Of a DNA stretch of 40,100 nt, positions 23,204-30,827 are shown piece after piece. Source of the stretch: a bacterium (GTDB lineage Bacteria > SZUA-79 > Acidulodesulfobacterales > Acidulodesulfobacteraceae); NCBI GenBank assembly GCA_021789605.1, contig JAJYJI010000010.1, positions 1 to 40,100 on the forward strand, given 5' to 3'. Within the stretch, counting starts at the first letter, position 1, and the number at the start of each line of letters is the position of its first letter. The notes beneath the pieces were generated by a model. That model ran no database searches and was not told the origin of the DNA. It saw nothing but the letters and a program-made list of their open reading frames with translations. A program made the translations under genes and the position numbers.

Positions 23204-25535
23204 AATCGGGTTCCTCCTTATATTTTTCTTTTGGATTTTTGCCGTTTTTCGCAATATCGGCTCCTGCGCTTTCAGCCGTTTCATTAGCCGAAACAACGAC
23301 GGCGGCGCCGTCTAATTTTGCGGCGAAAACATTGGATTCTTTCCATTTTAAAGTCAGCGGCACTTTGATGATATCGTCGATGGTGCGCTTAAGAAATCTT
23401 GCCCCGAATTTTGCGCTGTAACCCGTTTCCACGAGCTTATCGAGGGCTTCATCCGTAACGGTTAATTCTTTGCCGTGCTCCGCCATGGTTTCGCTTATGG
23501 TTTTTATGTGCATCAATGCAATCTGCCTGACCTCAAGCCTTGTGAGCGGAGAAAATATTACGACGTCGTCTATCCTGTTAATAAACTCCGGCGAAAAAAA
23601 GTTTTCTATTTCTTTGTTAATCGTTCCCTTAAGCGATTTAACTATGTCGCTGGATTCTATAAAACCTAAAGGCTTGGTAAATTTAGAAAATTCATGCGAC
23701 CCAAGATTGGAAGTCATAATAATGACAGAATCGGAAAAATAGACTCTTTTTCCTCTTCCGTCGGTAAGAAAGCCTTCGTCAAAAACCTGAAGGAAAAGAT
23801 TAAACACCTGATCGCTCGCCTTTTCTATTTCGTCTAAAAGAATAACCGAATAAGGATTGTCTTTTACCTGATTGGTAAGCAGTCCTCCCCTTGAAGAACC
23901 GACTATGCCTCGCGGCATGCCTATTAATTTATCGACGGCTATGGAACCGTCTTTATATTCCGACATATCTACCCTTATAATATTTCTCTGCGAACCAAAC
24001 AGATACTCCGACATAGCTTTTGCGGTTTCGGTCTTGCCTACGCCGGTAGGTCCAAGAAAAAGCAATACGGCATCAGGCTTGTTAAAGTTTTCTTTAAGGG
24101 GACCCTTGTTTAACCTTAAATGTTTTGCAAGCGAATCTACAGCTTCTTTTTGCCCAACTATTCTTTTTGAAAAGAAATCTTCCATATCCTGAAATCTTTC
24201 TAAAACGTCTCTTTTTATTAAATCTATGGGCATACCTGTTTCTTGAGAAATAACCTGATAAATATTTTCTTTTTTAACGACTCTGTCGCTGTTATAAATC
24301 TCGGCTTTTACGCATCCCGAATCTACCCAGCCGATAGCTTTATCGGGAAGCCTCAAGGATTTAGAATAACGGGACGATAGGGCCAGCGATTCTTCTATGG
24401 CGGAATTTTCTATTTCTACGCCGTAAGTATCCTCAAACCTTCTTTTTAACCCGTAAAGTATTCTTTTAGTATCTTCCACCGAAGGCTCCTTGACGTTGAC
24501 GAGCCTGAAACGGCGGGATAGGGCTTCGTCTTCGGCGATATATTCCTTATATTCCGACAGCGTCGTAGCGCCTATAATCTGCACCTCTCCCCTCGCAAGG
24601 GAAGATTTTAATATATTGGCCGCATCGCTCGGTACGGCGATAGCGGAACCAGCGCCTATAATGGAATGAACCTCGTCGACAAATAAAATTATATTTTTTC
24701 TGGATTTAAGCTCGTTTATTATCTTTTCCATTCTGTCTTCGAACATGCCCCTGAACACGGTTCCCGCGATTAAGGAATTCATTTGGAGATTTACGATTAT
24801 TTTGTTCCTTAGCCTTGAAGGAACGCTATATGGTTCAAGCTCTATTTTTCTGGCAAGCCCTTCGACTATGGCGGTTTTTCCCACGCCGGGTTCGCCTACG
24901 ATAATAGCGGAATTTGGCCTGTCTATATGGCACAATATTTCCATGAGCCTGGCGATTTCTTCTTCTCTTCCGAAGACTAAAGACAGTTTGTCCATTATCG
25001 CCAGCTTGCTAAGGTTTATCGCGTGCTGGCTCAGCGTATAGGGCAAAGAATATTTTCTTTTATTTTCGTCGTTTCTATTCCTTCTCTCCCTCATTTTTTG
25101 AAAAATCTTGTCGGCGATTATAACGGAATCTACGCCTAGGCTTTTAAAAACTTTTGTGGGCATAGAATTGGGTTCCTGGAACATGACCGTCAAAAAATCC
25201 GTAGAATCGATAAGATTTCTGCCGGAACTCTGGGCATAATCGTAAGCGCTTTTAAAAAGATTCCTGGTTTGAAGCGGAATCTTCATGCCTTCGCCTATAT
25301 ATTGTTCGGATGACATCATATAATCGTTAAGCAGCTTCATGACTTTTCTTTTATCGATTTTTAATTCAGTAAATATATCGTTCAAGATATCCTCGTCCAC
25401 TAAGGTCAGGGCATAGAACACATGCTCCAAACCAAGGTAATAATGTTTCCTTCTCTTGGATTCTTCGACCGATATGGTAAGCACCCTGTAACCGCTTTCG
25501 GATAACTTGTCCTCGTAGTAGTCTAAATTAAACAT
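23196..25535 (-). CDS. ClpA/ClpC-like AAA+ ATPase with an atypical second pore loop
   Basis: The 779-residue protein has an N-terminal Clp domain (about 1-145) and two AAA+ modules. Walker A motifs are GEPGVGKT at 214-221 and GPTGVGKT at 495-502; Walker B motifs are FVDEV near 285-289 and ILLDEI at 565-570; sensor 2 is GAR at 711-713. It has no ClpB-type coiled-coil insertion. PLGF at 622-625 lies where ClpA/ClpC/ClpX carry the ClpP-binding tripeptide, so it is probably an unfoldase for ClpP. The first pore loop reads TVFRGMF, with Phe in place of Tyr. The second reads RGIVGSSRGG at 542-551, where the otherwise nearly invariant Tyr of GYVG is Ile. Its substrate handling may therefore differ from standard ClpA. 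AAGGT lies nine bases before the ATG. No clpS is nearby. Confidence 0.88.
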   Translation of the reverse strand: MFNLDYYEDKLSESGYRVLTISVEESKRRKHYYLGLEHVFYALTLVDEDILNDIFTELKIDKRKVMKLLNDYMMSSEQYIGEGMKIPLQTRNLFKSAYDYAQSSGRNLIDSTDFLTVMFQEPNSMPTKVFKSLGVDSVIIADKIFQKMRERRNRNDENKRKYSLPYTLSQHAINLSKLAIMDKLSLVFGREEEIARLMEILCHIDRPNSAIIVGEPGVGKTAIVEGLARKIELEPYSVPSRLRNKIIVNLQMNSLIAGTVFRGMFEDRMEKIINELKSRKNIILFVDEVHSIIGAGSAIAVPSDAANILKSSLARGEVQIIGATTLSEYKEYIAEDEALSRRFRLVNVKEPSVEDTKRILYGLKRRFEDTYGVEIENSAIEESLALSSRYSKSLRLPDKAIGWVDSGCVKAEIYNSDRVVKKENIYQVISQETGMPIDLIKRDVLERFQDMEDFFSKRIVGQKEAVDSLAKHLRLNKGPLKENFNKPDAVLLFLGPTGVGKTETAKAMSEYLFGSQRNIIRVDMSEYKDGSIAVDKLIGMPRGIVGSSRGGLLTNQVKDNPYSVILLDEIEKASDQVFNLFLQVFDEGFLTDGRGKRVYFSDSVIIMTSNLGSHEFSKFTKPLGFIESSDIVKSLKGTINKEIENFFSPEFINRIDDVVIFSPLTRLEVRQIALMHIKTISETMAEHGKELTVTDEALDKLVETGYSAKFGARFLKRTIDDIIKVPLTLKWKESNVFAAKLDGAAVVVSANETAESAGADIAKNGKNPKEKYKEEPDYV
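23213..23220 (-). promoter_or_regulatory. Ribosome binding site deciding the DUF1844 start
   Basis: The minus strand carries TAAGGAGG within the last codons of the upstream Clp gene, nine bases before the ATG at 23203. It rules in favour of the 144-residue form. Confidence 0.7.
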
Positions 25536-25589
25536 ATAAATTTTACCTTCCCTTAATCGTATATTTAGATATTAATTTTATTAAACGTT

Positions 25590-25628
25590 TAGCGCGCGCA
25601 TTAATAAAATATATTCCGTTACGCGCTA
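25590..25628. repeat. Inverted repeat between hsp20 and the clp gene
   Basis: TAGCGCG at 25590-25596 pairs with CGCGCTA at 25622-25628 across a 25-base AT-rich loop. In transcription order it begins three bases after the hsp20 stop codon. It could be an mRNA processing or partial attenuation structure. It lacks a T-run, so it is not a classic terminator. Confidence 0.4.
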
Positions 25629-25631
25629 TAA

Positions 25632-25976
25632 TTATTCTTCTATAATTTCGATGCTCGTCAACCTGAAACAGCTATTTTTGTTGTTTTTCGGAACGATTAT
25701 CTCTAAAAGCCCCTCGTTGAAAGATGCGTTTATCGAGTTCCTGTCAACAGCCCTTGGCAGGTCGAAAACTCTTTTAAAAAAGCCGAAAAGCCTTTCCATT
25801 CTGTGAAAGTTATCCTTTTCGGTAAATCCGTTGCGGCGTTTTATCCCCGAAACTTCTAAGCTGCCGCCGAAGACCTCGACATTTATATCTTCTTTATTAA
25901 CTCCGGCGAGTTCTATCTGTATAACGATAAAATCCGCCGTTTCAAACATATCGGATGTGGGATTGAAACAGTACAT
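25632..25976 (-). CDS. hsp20: Small heat-shock protein Hsp20
   Basis: This 114-residue alpha-crystallin family holdase binds unfolding proteins during stress. The domain begins almost at the first residue (FETADFIVIQIELAGVNKED). The conserved beta-strand motif FNEGLLEIIVPK is at about 86-97, and a C-terminal IEI at about 109-111 fits the I-x-I oligomerisation motif. The protein is shorter than most Hsp20s because the N-terminal arm is nearly absent. It is first in transcription order in the quality-control block (clpA-like, DUF1844, clpB and htrA follow). An extended -10 promoter lies upstream. No Shine-Dalgarno site is visible before the ATG. Confidence 0.9.
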   Translation of the reverse strand: MYCFNPTSDMFETADFIVIQIELAGVNKEDINVEVFGGSLEVSGIKRRNGFTEKDNFHRMERLFGFFKRVFDLPRAVDRNSINASFNEGLLEIIVPKNNKNSCFRLTSIEIIEE

Positions 25977-25981
25977 TTTAT

Positions 25982-26011
25982 TTTTTTATTTTATGCTTTT
26001 TTATTTTATGC
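25982..26011. repeat. 15-bp tandem repeat upstream of hsp20
   Basis: The unit TTTTTTATTTTATGC occurs twice without a gap at 25982-25996 and 25997-26011, inside the predicted hsp20 leader. It is AT-rich and may be a slippage duplication. Confidence 0.7.
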
Positions 26012-26034
26012 TTTATAAATATATGATTTATAGT

Positions 26035-26047
26035 TATAATTATACCA
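26035..26047. promoter_or_regulatory. Overlapping divergent -10 elements (hsp20 and membrane protein)
   Basis: The minus strand reads TGGTATAAT (26047-26039), a perfect extended -10 for hsp20, with a predicted leader of about 56 bases. The plus strand reads TATAAT at 26035-26040 and could serve the gene at 26074. The two boxes overlap, so the promoters may compete. No CIRCE element or sigma32-type consensus was seen. Confidence 0.4.
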
Positions 26048-26073
26048 AATTAATCTTAAAAAATAAATAAGGT

Positions 26074-26559
26074 ATGTTTAAAGTCTTGTCTGAACCAGCT
26101 TTTTACAGATACGTCGTAATGGTCGCCCTCAACATTACCCCTCTAATCGGCGGCAAATACGTTTCTACGGCTTACGCCGCCTATTATAAATTAAATCCAT
26201 GGTTAAGCATCGCCCTTATAACCGTTTCGGAAACATTGTTATGCTCGGCGCTGTTTTATGCCGGGATAAAGTTAAAATCGCTTAAATGGGTCAATAAGAT
26301 GCTCGTTTCTAAAAAAGGCAGAAAAGCCCATAACTATGTCGTAAAATACGGACCGGTCGTAGGGCTTTTTATAGGGCAGATGTTTATAGGAGCGCCGCCC
26401 ATATCGTTAGCTCTGGGAATAATATACGAAAAGGACAGCAATATCTTTTTATATTTTTTAATCCCTCTTTTCGTAAGTATTTTTCTTTATTCCATTTTTA
26501 ATTTTTATTTAAACACCGCGGCTATTACATCGCTGAAGAATATATTCAATTTCATCTGA
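26074..26559 (+). CDS. Small integral membrane protein, function unknown
   Basis: The 161-residue protein has four likely membrane segments, at about residues 10-30, 42-66, 92-116 and 124-150. The first and third contain Pro/Gly-rich stretches (NITPLIGGKY and GAPPISLALG). This is loosely reminiscent of the small multidrug export or DedA-like families, but I do not recognise it with confidence. It is transcribed away from hsp20 with an overlapping promoter region, so it may be linked to the stress block. AAGGT sits too close to the ATG to be a normal ribosome binding site. Confidence 0.65.
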   Translation: MFKVLSEPAFYRYVVMVALNITPLIGGKYVSTAYAAYYKLNPWLSIALITVSETLLCSALFYAGIKLKSLKWVNKMLVSKKGRKAHNYVVKYGPVVGLFIGQMFIGAPPISLALGIIYEKDSNIFLYFLIPLFVSIFLYSIFNFYLNTAAITSLKNIFNFI

Positions 26560-26590
26560 TTTATTCAACGGAAAACCGGCCTTTATTTTT

Positions 26591-27301
26591 CTATTTTACG
26601 TCCACGATTATGACGTCGTTGTTGCCGGCATATACTCTTGCATCCAAATATGTCCTTACGATAGGTTTTACTATTTTGAAAAGCCTGATTATGCTCCCGT
26701 AATATAAAACTTTTATTTCGGCGAATTTTTCGGAAAACGATGAAACGTATAGATTCTTAAGATGCCTTGAATGTTTTATCATTAATTTCTGGAATTTATT
26801 CGAGTCCGAATATCTAAAATTTCCTATAAATTTAACGTAATATACTTTATAATCGGCGCTTTTGGCATTTATCGCAGGATTAACTATTTTAAAGCCTGAA
26901 CTTTTAAGCCCGTCTATTAAAATGCTTTTCCTTATGTAAACTTTTATTTTTATATAATAAAGATTGAGATATTTTTTTGCCTCGATAATTTTAAAAGAGT
27001 ATATATATTTTAACTCGTCTGGATACAATTTTGTTTTAATAATATCCTCGGCATTCTTATTTAAAAATTTTTTCCCCCCGATTAATCGACCGGCGGCTTT
27101 TTTTAAAGAAAGCCCTATTGCGCGTTTTATGGCTAAAGACTGAAGCCTGCCTCCGTTATTTTTGGGAATGACTATATAGGTTTCTGTCGTTACGCTCATG
27201 CCTGCCGCGTTTCCGGAAAAATAACCGCATATTGCGAAGAAAAAAATTAAAACTAATAAAGATAATTTAAGCTGAAACCCCTCCGTTCCTGTTTTTTCCA
27301 T
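26591..27301 (-). CDS. Exported protein of unknown function
   Basis: The 236-residue protein has an N-terminal hydrophobic segment (about residues 12-34) that looks like a signal peptide or anchor. The rest is rich in Lys, Ile and Tyr. The arrangement of a helix (LAIKRAIGLSLKKAAGRLIG) followed by paired beta strands (YIYSFKIIEAK, NLYYIKIKVYI) resembles FlgT N-terminal or DUF2066/LPP20-like periplasmic domains, but this is only a fold-level impression. AAAGGA precedes the ATG by nine bases. It is the last gene of the long housekeeping run, 81 bases after hflX, and converges with the membrane protein gene at 26074. Confidence 0.6.
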   Translation of the reverse strand: MEKTGTEGFQLKLSLLVLIFFFAICGYFSGNAAGMSVTTETYIVIPKNNGGRLQSLAIKRAIGLSLKKAAGRLIGGKKFLNKNAEDIIKTKLYPDELKYIYSFKIIEAKKYLNLYYIKIKVYIRKSILIDGLKSSGFKIVNPAINAKSADYKVYYVKFIGNFRYSDSNKFQKLMIKHSRHLKNLYVSSFSEKFAEIKVLYYGSIIRLFKIVKPIVRTYLDARVYAGNNDVIIVDVK

Positions 27302-27382
27302 TTATATTTGTCCTTTAATCGATTTTACGGCTATTTTTCGCCGGTTTTATTTTTTTTTATATATATAATAAATATTCAAGCG

Positions 27383-28507
27383 TTATTCGGATAAAACGCG
27401 TTCGCCTTCTAATGACTCGAATATCTTTTCTTTTAATAAATTTATGTTTTTCCCGGTTTTAGCGGACACCGGCACCGCAGGTTTTCCCGTCAATCTTTCA
27501 AATTTTACCTGCAAATAATCCGTCTGCTCGTCGGTAAGCAGGTCTATTTTGTTAATAACCGTCATTATCTTTTTGTCTCCGGCGCCTATATCGTCCAGTA
27601 TCTTCATAACCTCTTTCGATTTATGTTCGGCATCTTTTTGGAGCGGGTCGACTACGTGCAGCAATAAATCCGAATATGCCGTTTCTTCCAAAGTGGCTTT
27701 AAAAGATTTTACCAGAAAAACCGGTAAATTTTGAATAAATCCTACGGTATCGGATATTATAATTTTTTTTCTTCTGCCGGCATCGTAAATAGATGCGGTC
27801 TTGGTCCCCAAAGTCGCAAAAAGTTTGTTTTCTCCGCCTTCTCCTTGTCCGGTAAGGCTTTGCATAAGCGTGCTTTTCCCGGAATTTGTATAGCCTACTA
27901 TGGCGGCGGTAAGCAATCCCTGCTTATCCCTTTTAGCCCTGTGCAGCAATCTTGTTTTTTCGGATAATTTCAGTTTTTCTTTTATATGGGCAATTTTTTG
28001 CCTGACCTTCCTTCGGTCGGTTTCTAATTTTGTTTCTCCGGGTCCCCTCGTGCCTATTCCCGCTCCGGTCTTCGAAAGCATTATGCCCGCGCCCTTAAGC
28101 CTCGGCAAAAGGTAGTTCATCATGGCAAGCTCGACCTGATATTTGCCTTCGGCGGTTCTTGCATGCGTTGCAAATATATCTAATATAAGTCTTGTCCTGT
28201 CTATCACGTTTAAATCGAAATAGTCCGACAGATTTCTTTCCTGAGCCGGACTTAAAGAGGCATCTATAATAACTATGTCAGCATCCTTAGAAACAACGGC
28301 GTTCTTTATATCTTCGAGCATTCCTTTCGAAAGATAATACGCAGGGTCGATATTTTTGATATTTTTAAGAATTTTAAAGACGTTTACGGCGCCTGCGGTT
28401 TCCGACAGCATTGCGAGCTCTTCCATGGAATCTAAACTTTTTTCCCTGCCCTCCGCTCCGGCGTTGTTTCCTGCATTAATTCCTATAAGGACGGCTTTCT
28501 GGGTCAT
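27383..28507 (-). CDS. hflX: GTPase HflX
   Basis: HflX is a ribosome-associated GTPase that splits or rescues stalled 70S ribosomes, notably in heat shock. The 374-residue protein has the HflX N-terminal domain (VIIDASLSPAQERNL) and the linker GRGPGETKLETDRR-like stretch (TRGPGETKLETDRR). The G domain has GYTNSGKST as P-loop, DTVGFI as G3 and NKID as G4. The start overlaps the miaA stop by four bases (ATGA), with TAGGAG upstream. The usual hfq between miaA and hflX is absent. Confidence 0.95.
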   Translation of the reverse strand: MTQKAVLIGINAGNNAGAEGREKSLDSMEELAMLSETAGAVNVFKILKNIKNIDPAYYLSKGMLEDIKNAVVSKDADIVIIDASLSPAQERNLSDYFDLNVIDRTRLILDIFATHARTAEGKYQVELAMMNYLLPRLKGAGIMLSKTGAGIGTRGPGETKLETDRRKVRQKIAHIKEKLKLSEKTRLLHRAKRDKQGLLTAAIVGYTNSGKSTLMQSLTGQGEGGENKLFATLGTKTASIYDAGRRKKIIISDTVGFIQNLPVFLVKSFKATLEETAYSDLLLHVVDPLQKDAEHKSKEVMKILDDIGAGDKKIMTVINKIDLLTDEQTDYLQVKFERLTGKPAVPVSAKTGKNINLLKEKIFESLEGERVLSE

Positions 28508-29442
28508 CCTATGAAATCTCCTATAAGTTTAGACATGAAAGCAACCCTTTTGTTTAAATCCGTAAGATTAACCTCCGTTGCGTTTTTTACCTTTTTAAAA
28601 AAAGTTGCCTGCCTTTTCGCGTATTTCATTGTAGAAGAAACTATTGCGCTATATAAATCGTCCTCAGTTTTAATCTCTTTATTCAGATACATTAATCCCT
28701 CCTTATAGCCTATGCTCCTGAAAGGCTTTAAATGCCGGCTGTATCCCATATTAAGAATTTCGTTTATTTCGCCTATCAAACCCTTGGCAAGAATCTTTTT
28801 AGTTCTTTCCATTATACACGATTTAAGATAATCTTTCGGGGGAATCAAGGTAAAATATAAACAATCGTATAGGGGCTCCCCGAACGGGTTCTCTTTTAAA
28901 TAATGGGAAAGCGGCCTGCCGGTAGCTTCATAAACTTCGTAAGCTCTTGCTATCCTCTGCTTATCCGCCGCCGAAATTACGGCCGCGTAATCGGGGTCTA
29001 TTTCTTTTAGTTTTTCGTAAACGGCGTTTAAACCCAATTCTTCAATTAATTCTAAAATTTTTTTCCTGTAAAAAGTTTTATCTATCTCCGGAATAGAGGA
29101 AAGGCCGTAAATAAGGGACTTCATATAAAGTCCGGTTCCTCCCGTAAAAAGAGGTATATTTCCGCGGTTTGTTATGTCGCGTATTAAGCGCCCGGCATCT
29201 TCCGAAAACATACCGGCGTTATACTCTTCGTCCGGATTTTTAATATCTACAAGGTTATGCGCCGCGACTGCCCTTGCCGCCATATCCGGCTTTGCGGTTC
29301 CGATATCGAAATATCTGTAAAAACAGATGGAATCGAAATTTACGATTTCTACCGGAAAATGTTTTGACAGTTCTAAAGACGTTTCGGTCTTTCCGGAGCA
29401 TGTTACTCCTCCTATTGCTATAATTTTTTTTTGGTCAGGCAT
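28504..29442 (-). CDS. miaA: tRNA dimethylallyltransferase
   Basis: MiaA adds a dimethylallyl group to A37 of tRNAs reading codons that begin with U, using dimethylallyl diphosphate from the MEP pathway. The 312-residue protein has the P-loop GGVTCSGKTE, the FDSICFYRYFDIGTAKP segment (usually D-S-x-Q-x-Y), LFTGGTGLYMKSL, and a C-terminal YAKRQATFFKK motif. The Q of the usual DSxQ motif appears as Cys (DSICFY), a modest deviation near the active site. It follows pgi after 26 bases and is translationally coupled to hflX. Confidence 0.94.
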   Translation of the reverse strand: MPDQKKIIAIGGVTCSGKTETSLELSKHFPVEIVNFDSICFYRYFDIGTAKPDMAARAVAAHNLVDIKNPDEEYNAGMFSEDAGRLIRDITNRGNIPLFTGGTGLYMKSLIYGLSSIPEIDKTFYRKKILELIEELGLNAVYEKLKEIDPDYAAVISAADKQRIARAYEVYEATGRPLSHYLKENPFGEPLYDCLYFTLIPPKDYLKSCIMERTKKILAKGLIGEINEILNMGYSRHLKPFRSIGYKEGLMYLNKEIKTEDDLYSAIVSSTMKYAKRQATFFKKVKNATEVNLTDLNKRVAFMSKLIGDFIG

Positions 29443-29468
29443 TTAAGGCTGCGATAATTAAAATTAAA

Positions 29469-30827
29469 TCAATAAGGCATATCCGCAATTTTGTCTAATC
29501 TTTTTAATTCGTCGGACTCGGCGGAAAGGGATTCGTCTTTTCTCCCCATGAGAAGGTACGCAAATTTCTTTCCCTTTTCGACGCCCGGCTGGTCGAAAGG
29601 ATTAATTTTAAGTAGCATTCCGAGAACGGCTACGGCTTCCATAGACATAAAGGACAGCTCTCCCAAACTGAATTCGTCTATTTTATCCAGCGTAATTCTG
29701 AAAGACGGCCTTTTGTTTATGGCAAGGGCAAGTTCGACGCCTTTTAACTCGTTCTTAAGAATTTCGGATAATTTTTTTTTGTTTAAATAATCGAATTCTT
29801 TGAATCCGTTTGAGTTAACTGTAAAATCGCTTCCGAAATCCTTGAGGCAAAAAAATCCTATAAGTTTATCCTGAGGACCCTGCATGTAAAGCTGAAGCTG
29901 GGAATGCTGGTCGGTCGCTCCCGCCGCAGGAACAGGAGTAGGCGAAACCAATTCTTTTCCGAGGCTTTCGGCAAAAAGCTGCCTGAACCATCTTGAAAAC
30001 TCCTTTAAATAATCGCCGTAAACAAAAGGAACGAATATATTCCTGCGTTTTTTTGCGTAGAAAAGATATATCGCGGACGCAAAGGTATAAACGGGATTAT
30101 TTTCAAAAACGCCTTTGCTTAGAATATCGTCCCGATAGGAAATCGCCCCAGATAAAAATTTTTCTATATCCAGCCCCATGGCATAAGCCGGAAAAAGGGT
30201 TCCGGCGGTTACGATAGAATATCTGCCCCCTACGTTTTTAGCTATGTCCAGTACGGCTATTCCGTTTTCATCGGCATAAAGCCTTAAAAATCCGCTCTTT
30301 TTATCCGTTATAAACAATAAATTATTTTTGTAATTTTTAACGGATTTTTCAAGCATTTCTTTGACGATAAAAAACTGGGCTACCACCTCTATCGTGTCGG
30401 CGGATTTCGAAACAAAACAGAACAGCGTTTTTTCTAAATCCATATTGTCGATATTCCTTTTTATAGGACCTGGGTCTATATTTTCCGAAAAAACGACGTC
30501 GATATTCCGTCCGCTTTTCCTGCCGCCGGTTATTGCGCCCATAGCCTCTTTCAAAAAAACAGCCCCGAGGGAAGAACCGCCCATTCCAAAAACGTACAGC
30601 GTTTCTATGCCCTTTGAAAACAGTTTTCCGGAAACTTCCTTAATGTCTTTTATCATGCCTAAGTTGGATATTTCGTCGTAAAACCCGGCGCCGCCGTTTA
30701 CCCTGAGTCCGTTTAAGTTTTTTCTGGCCTGAACGAGTTCCCGCTCTAAAGCTCTGATTTCCGATTCGGCTATGCCGTTTTCTTCAATAGCCGAATCCAA
30801 AACGTATTTAAAATTAAATTCAATCAT
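29469..30827 (-). CDS. pgi: Glucose-6-phosphate isomerase
   Basis: Pgi interconverts glucose 6-phosphate and fructose 6-phosphate. At 452 residues it belongs to the shorter bacterial form. Visible motifs are VFGMGGSSLGAVFLKE (phosphate binding), VSKSADTIEV (usually SKTFTT or SKSGTT), GRYSIVTAGTLFP, and ATDQHSQLQLYMQGP with the catalytic His. It overlaps the upstream nucleotidyltransferase gene by eight bases, so the two are coupled. The product links sugar-phosphate pools to surface polysaccharide synthesis. Confidence 0.93.
   Translation of the reverse strand: MIEFNFKYVLDSAIEENGIAESEIRALERELVQARKNLNGLRVNGGAGFYDEISNLGMIKDIKEVSGKLFSKGIETLYVFGMGGSSLGAVFLKEAMGAITGGRKSGRNIDVVFSENIDPGPIKRNIDNMDLEKTLFCFVSKSADTIEVVAQFFIVKEMLEKSVKNYKNNLLFITDKKSGFLRLYADENGIAVLDIAKNVGGRYSIVTAGTLFPAYAMGLDIEKFLSGAISYRDDILSKGVFENNPVYTFASAIYLFYAKKRRNIFVPFVYGDYLKEFSRWFRQLFAESLGKELVSPTPVPAAGATDQHSQLQLYMQGPQDKLIGFFCLKDFGSDFTVNSNGFKEFDYLNKKKLSEILKNELKGVELALAINKRPSFRITLDKIDEFSLGELSFMSMEAVAVLGMLLKINPFDQPGVEKGKKFAYLLMGRKDESLSAESDELKRLDKIADMPY

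Noticed and set aside
25977-26073. CIRCE element or sigma32-type heat-shock promoter before hsp20
   Set aside because: Neither TTAGCACTC-type repeats nor a CCCCAT-like -10 is visible; only an extended TATAAT element was seen.
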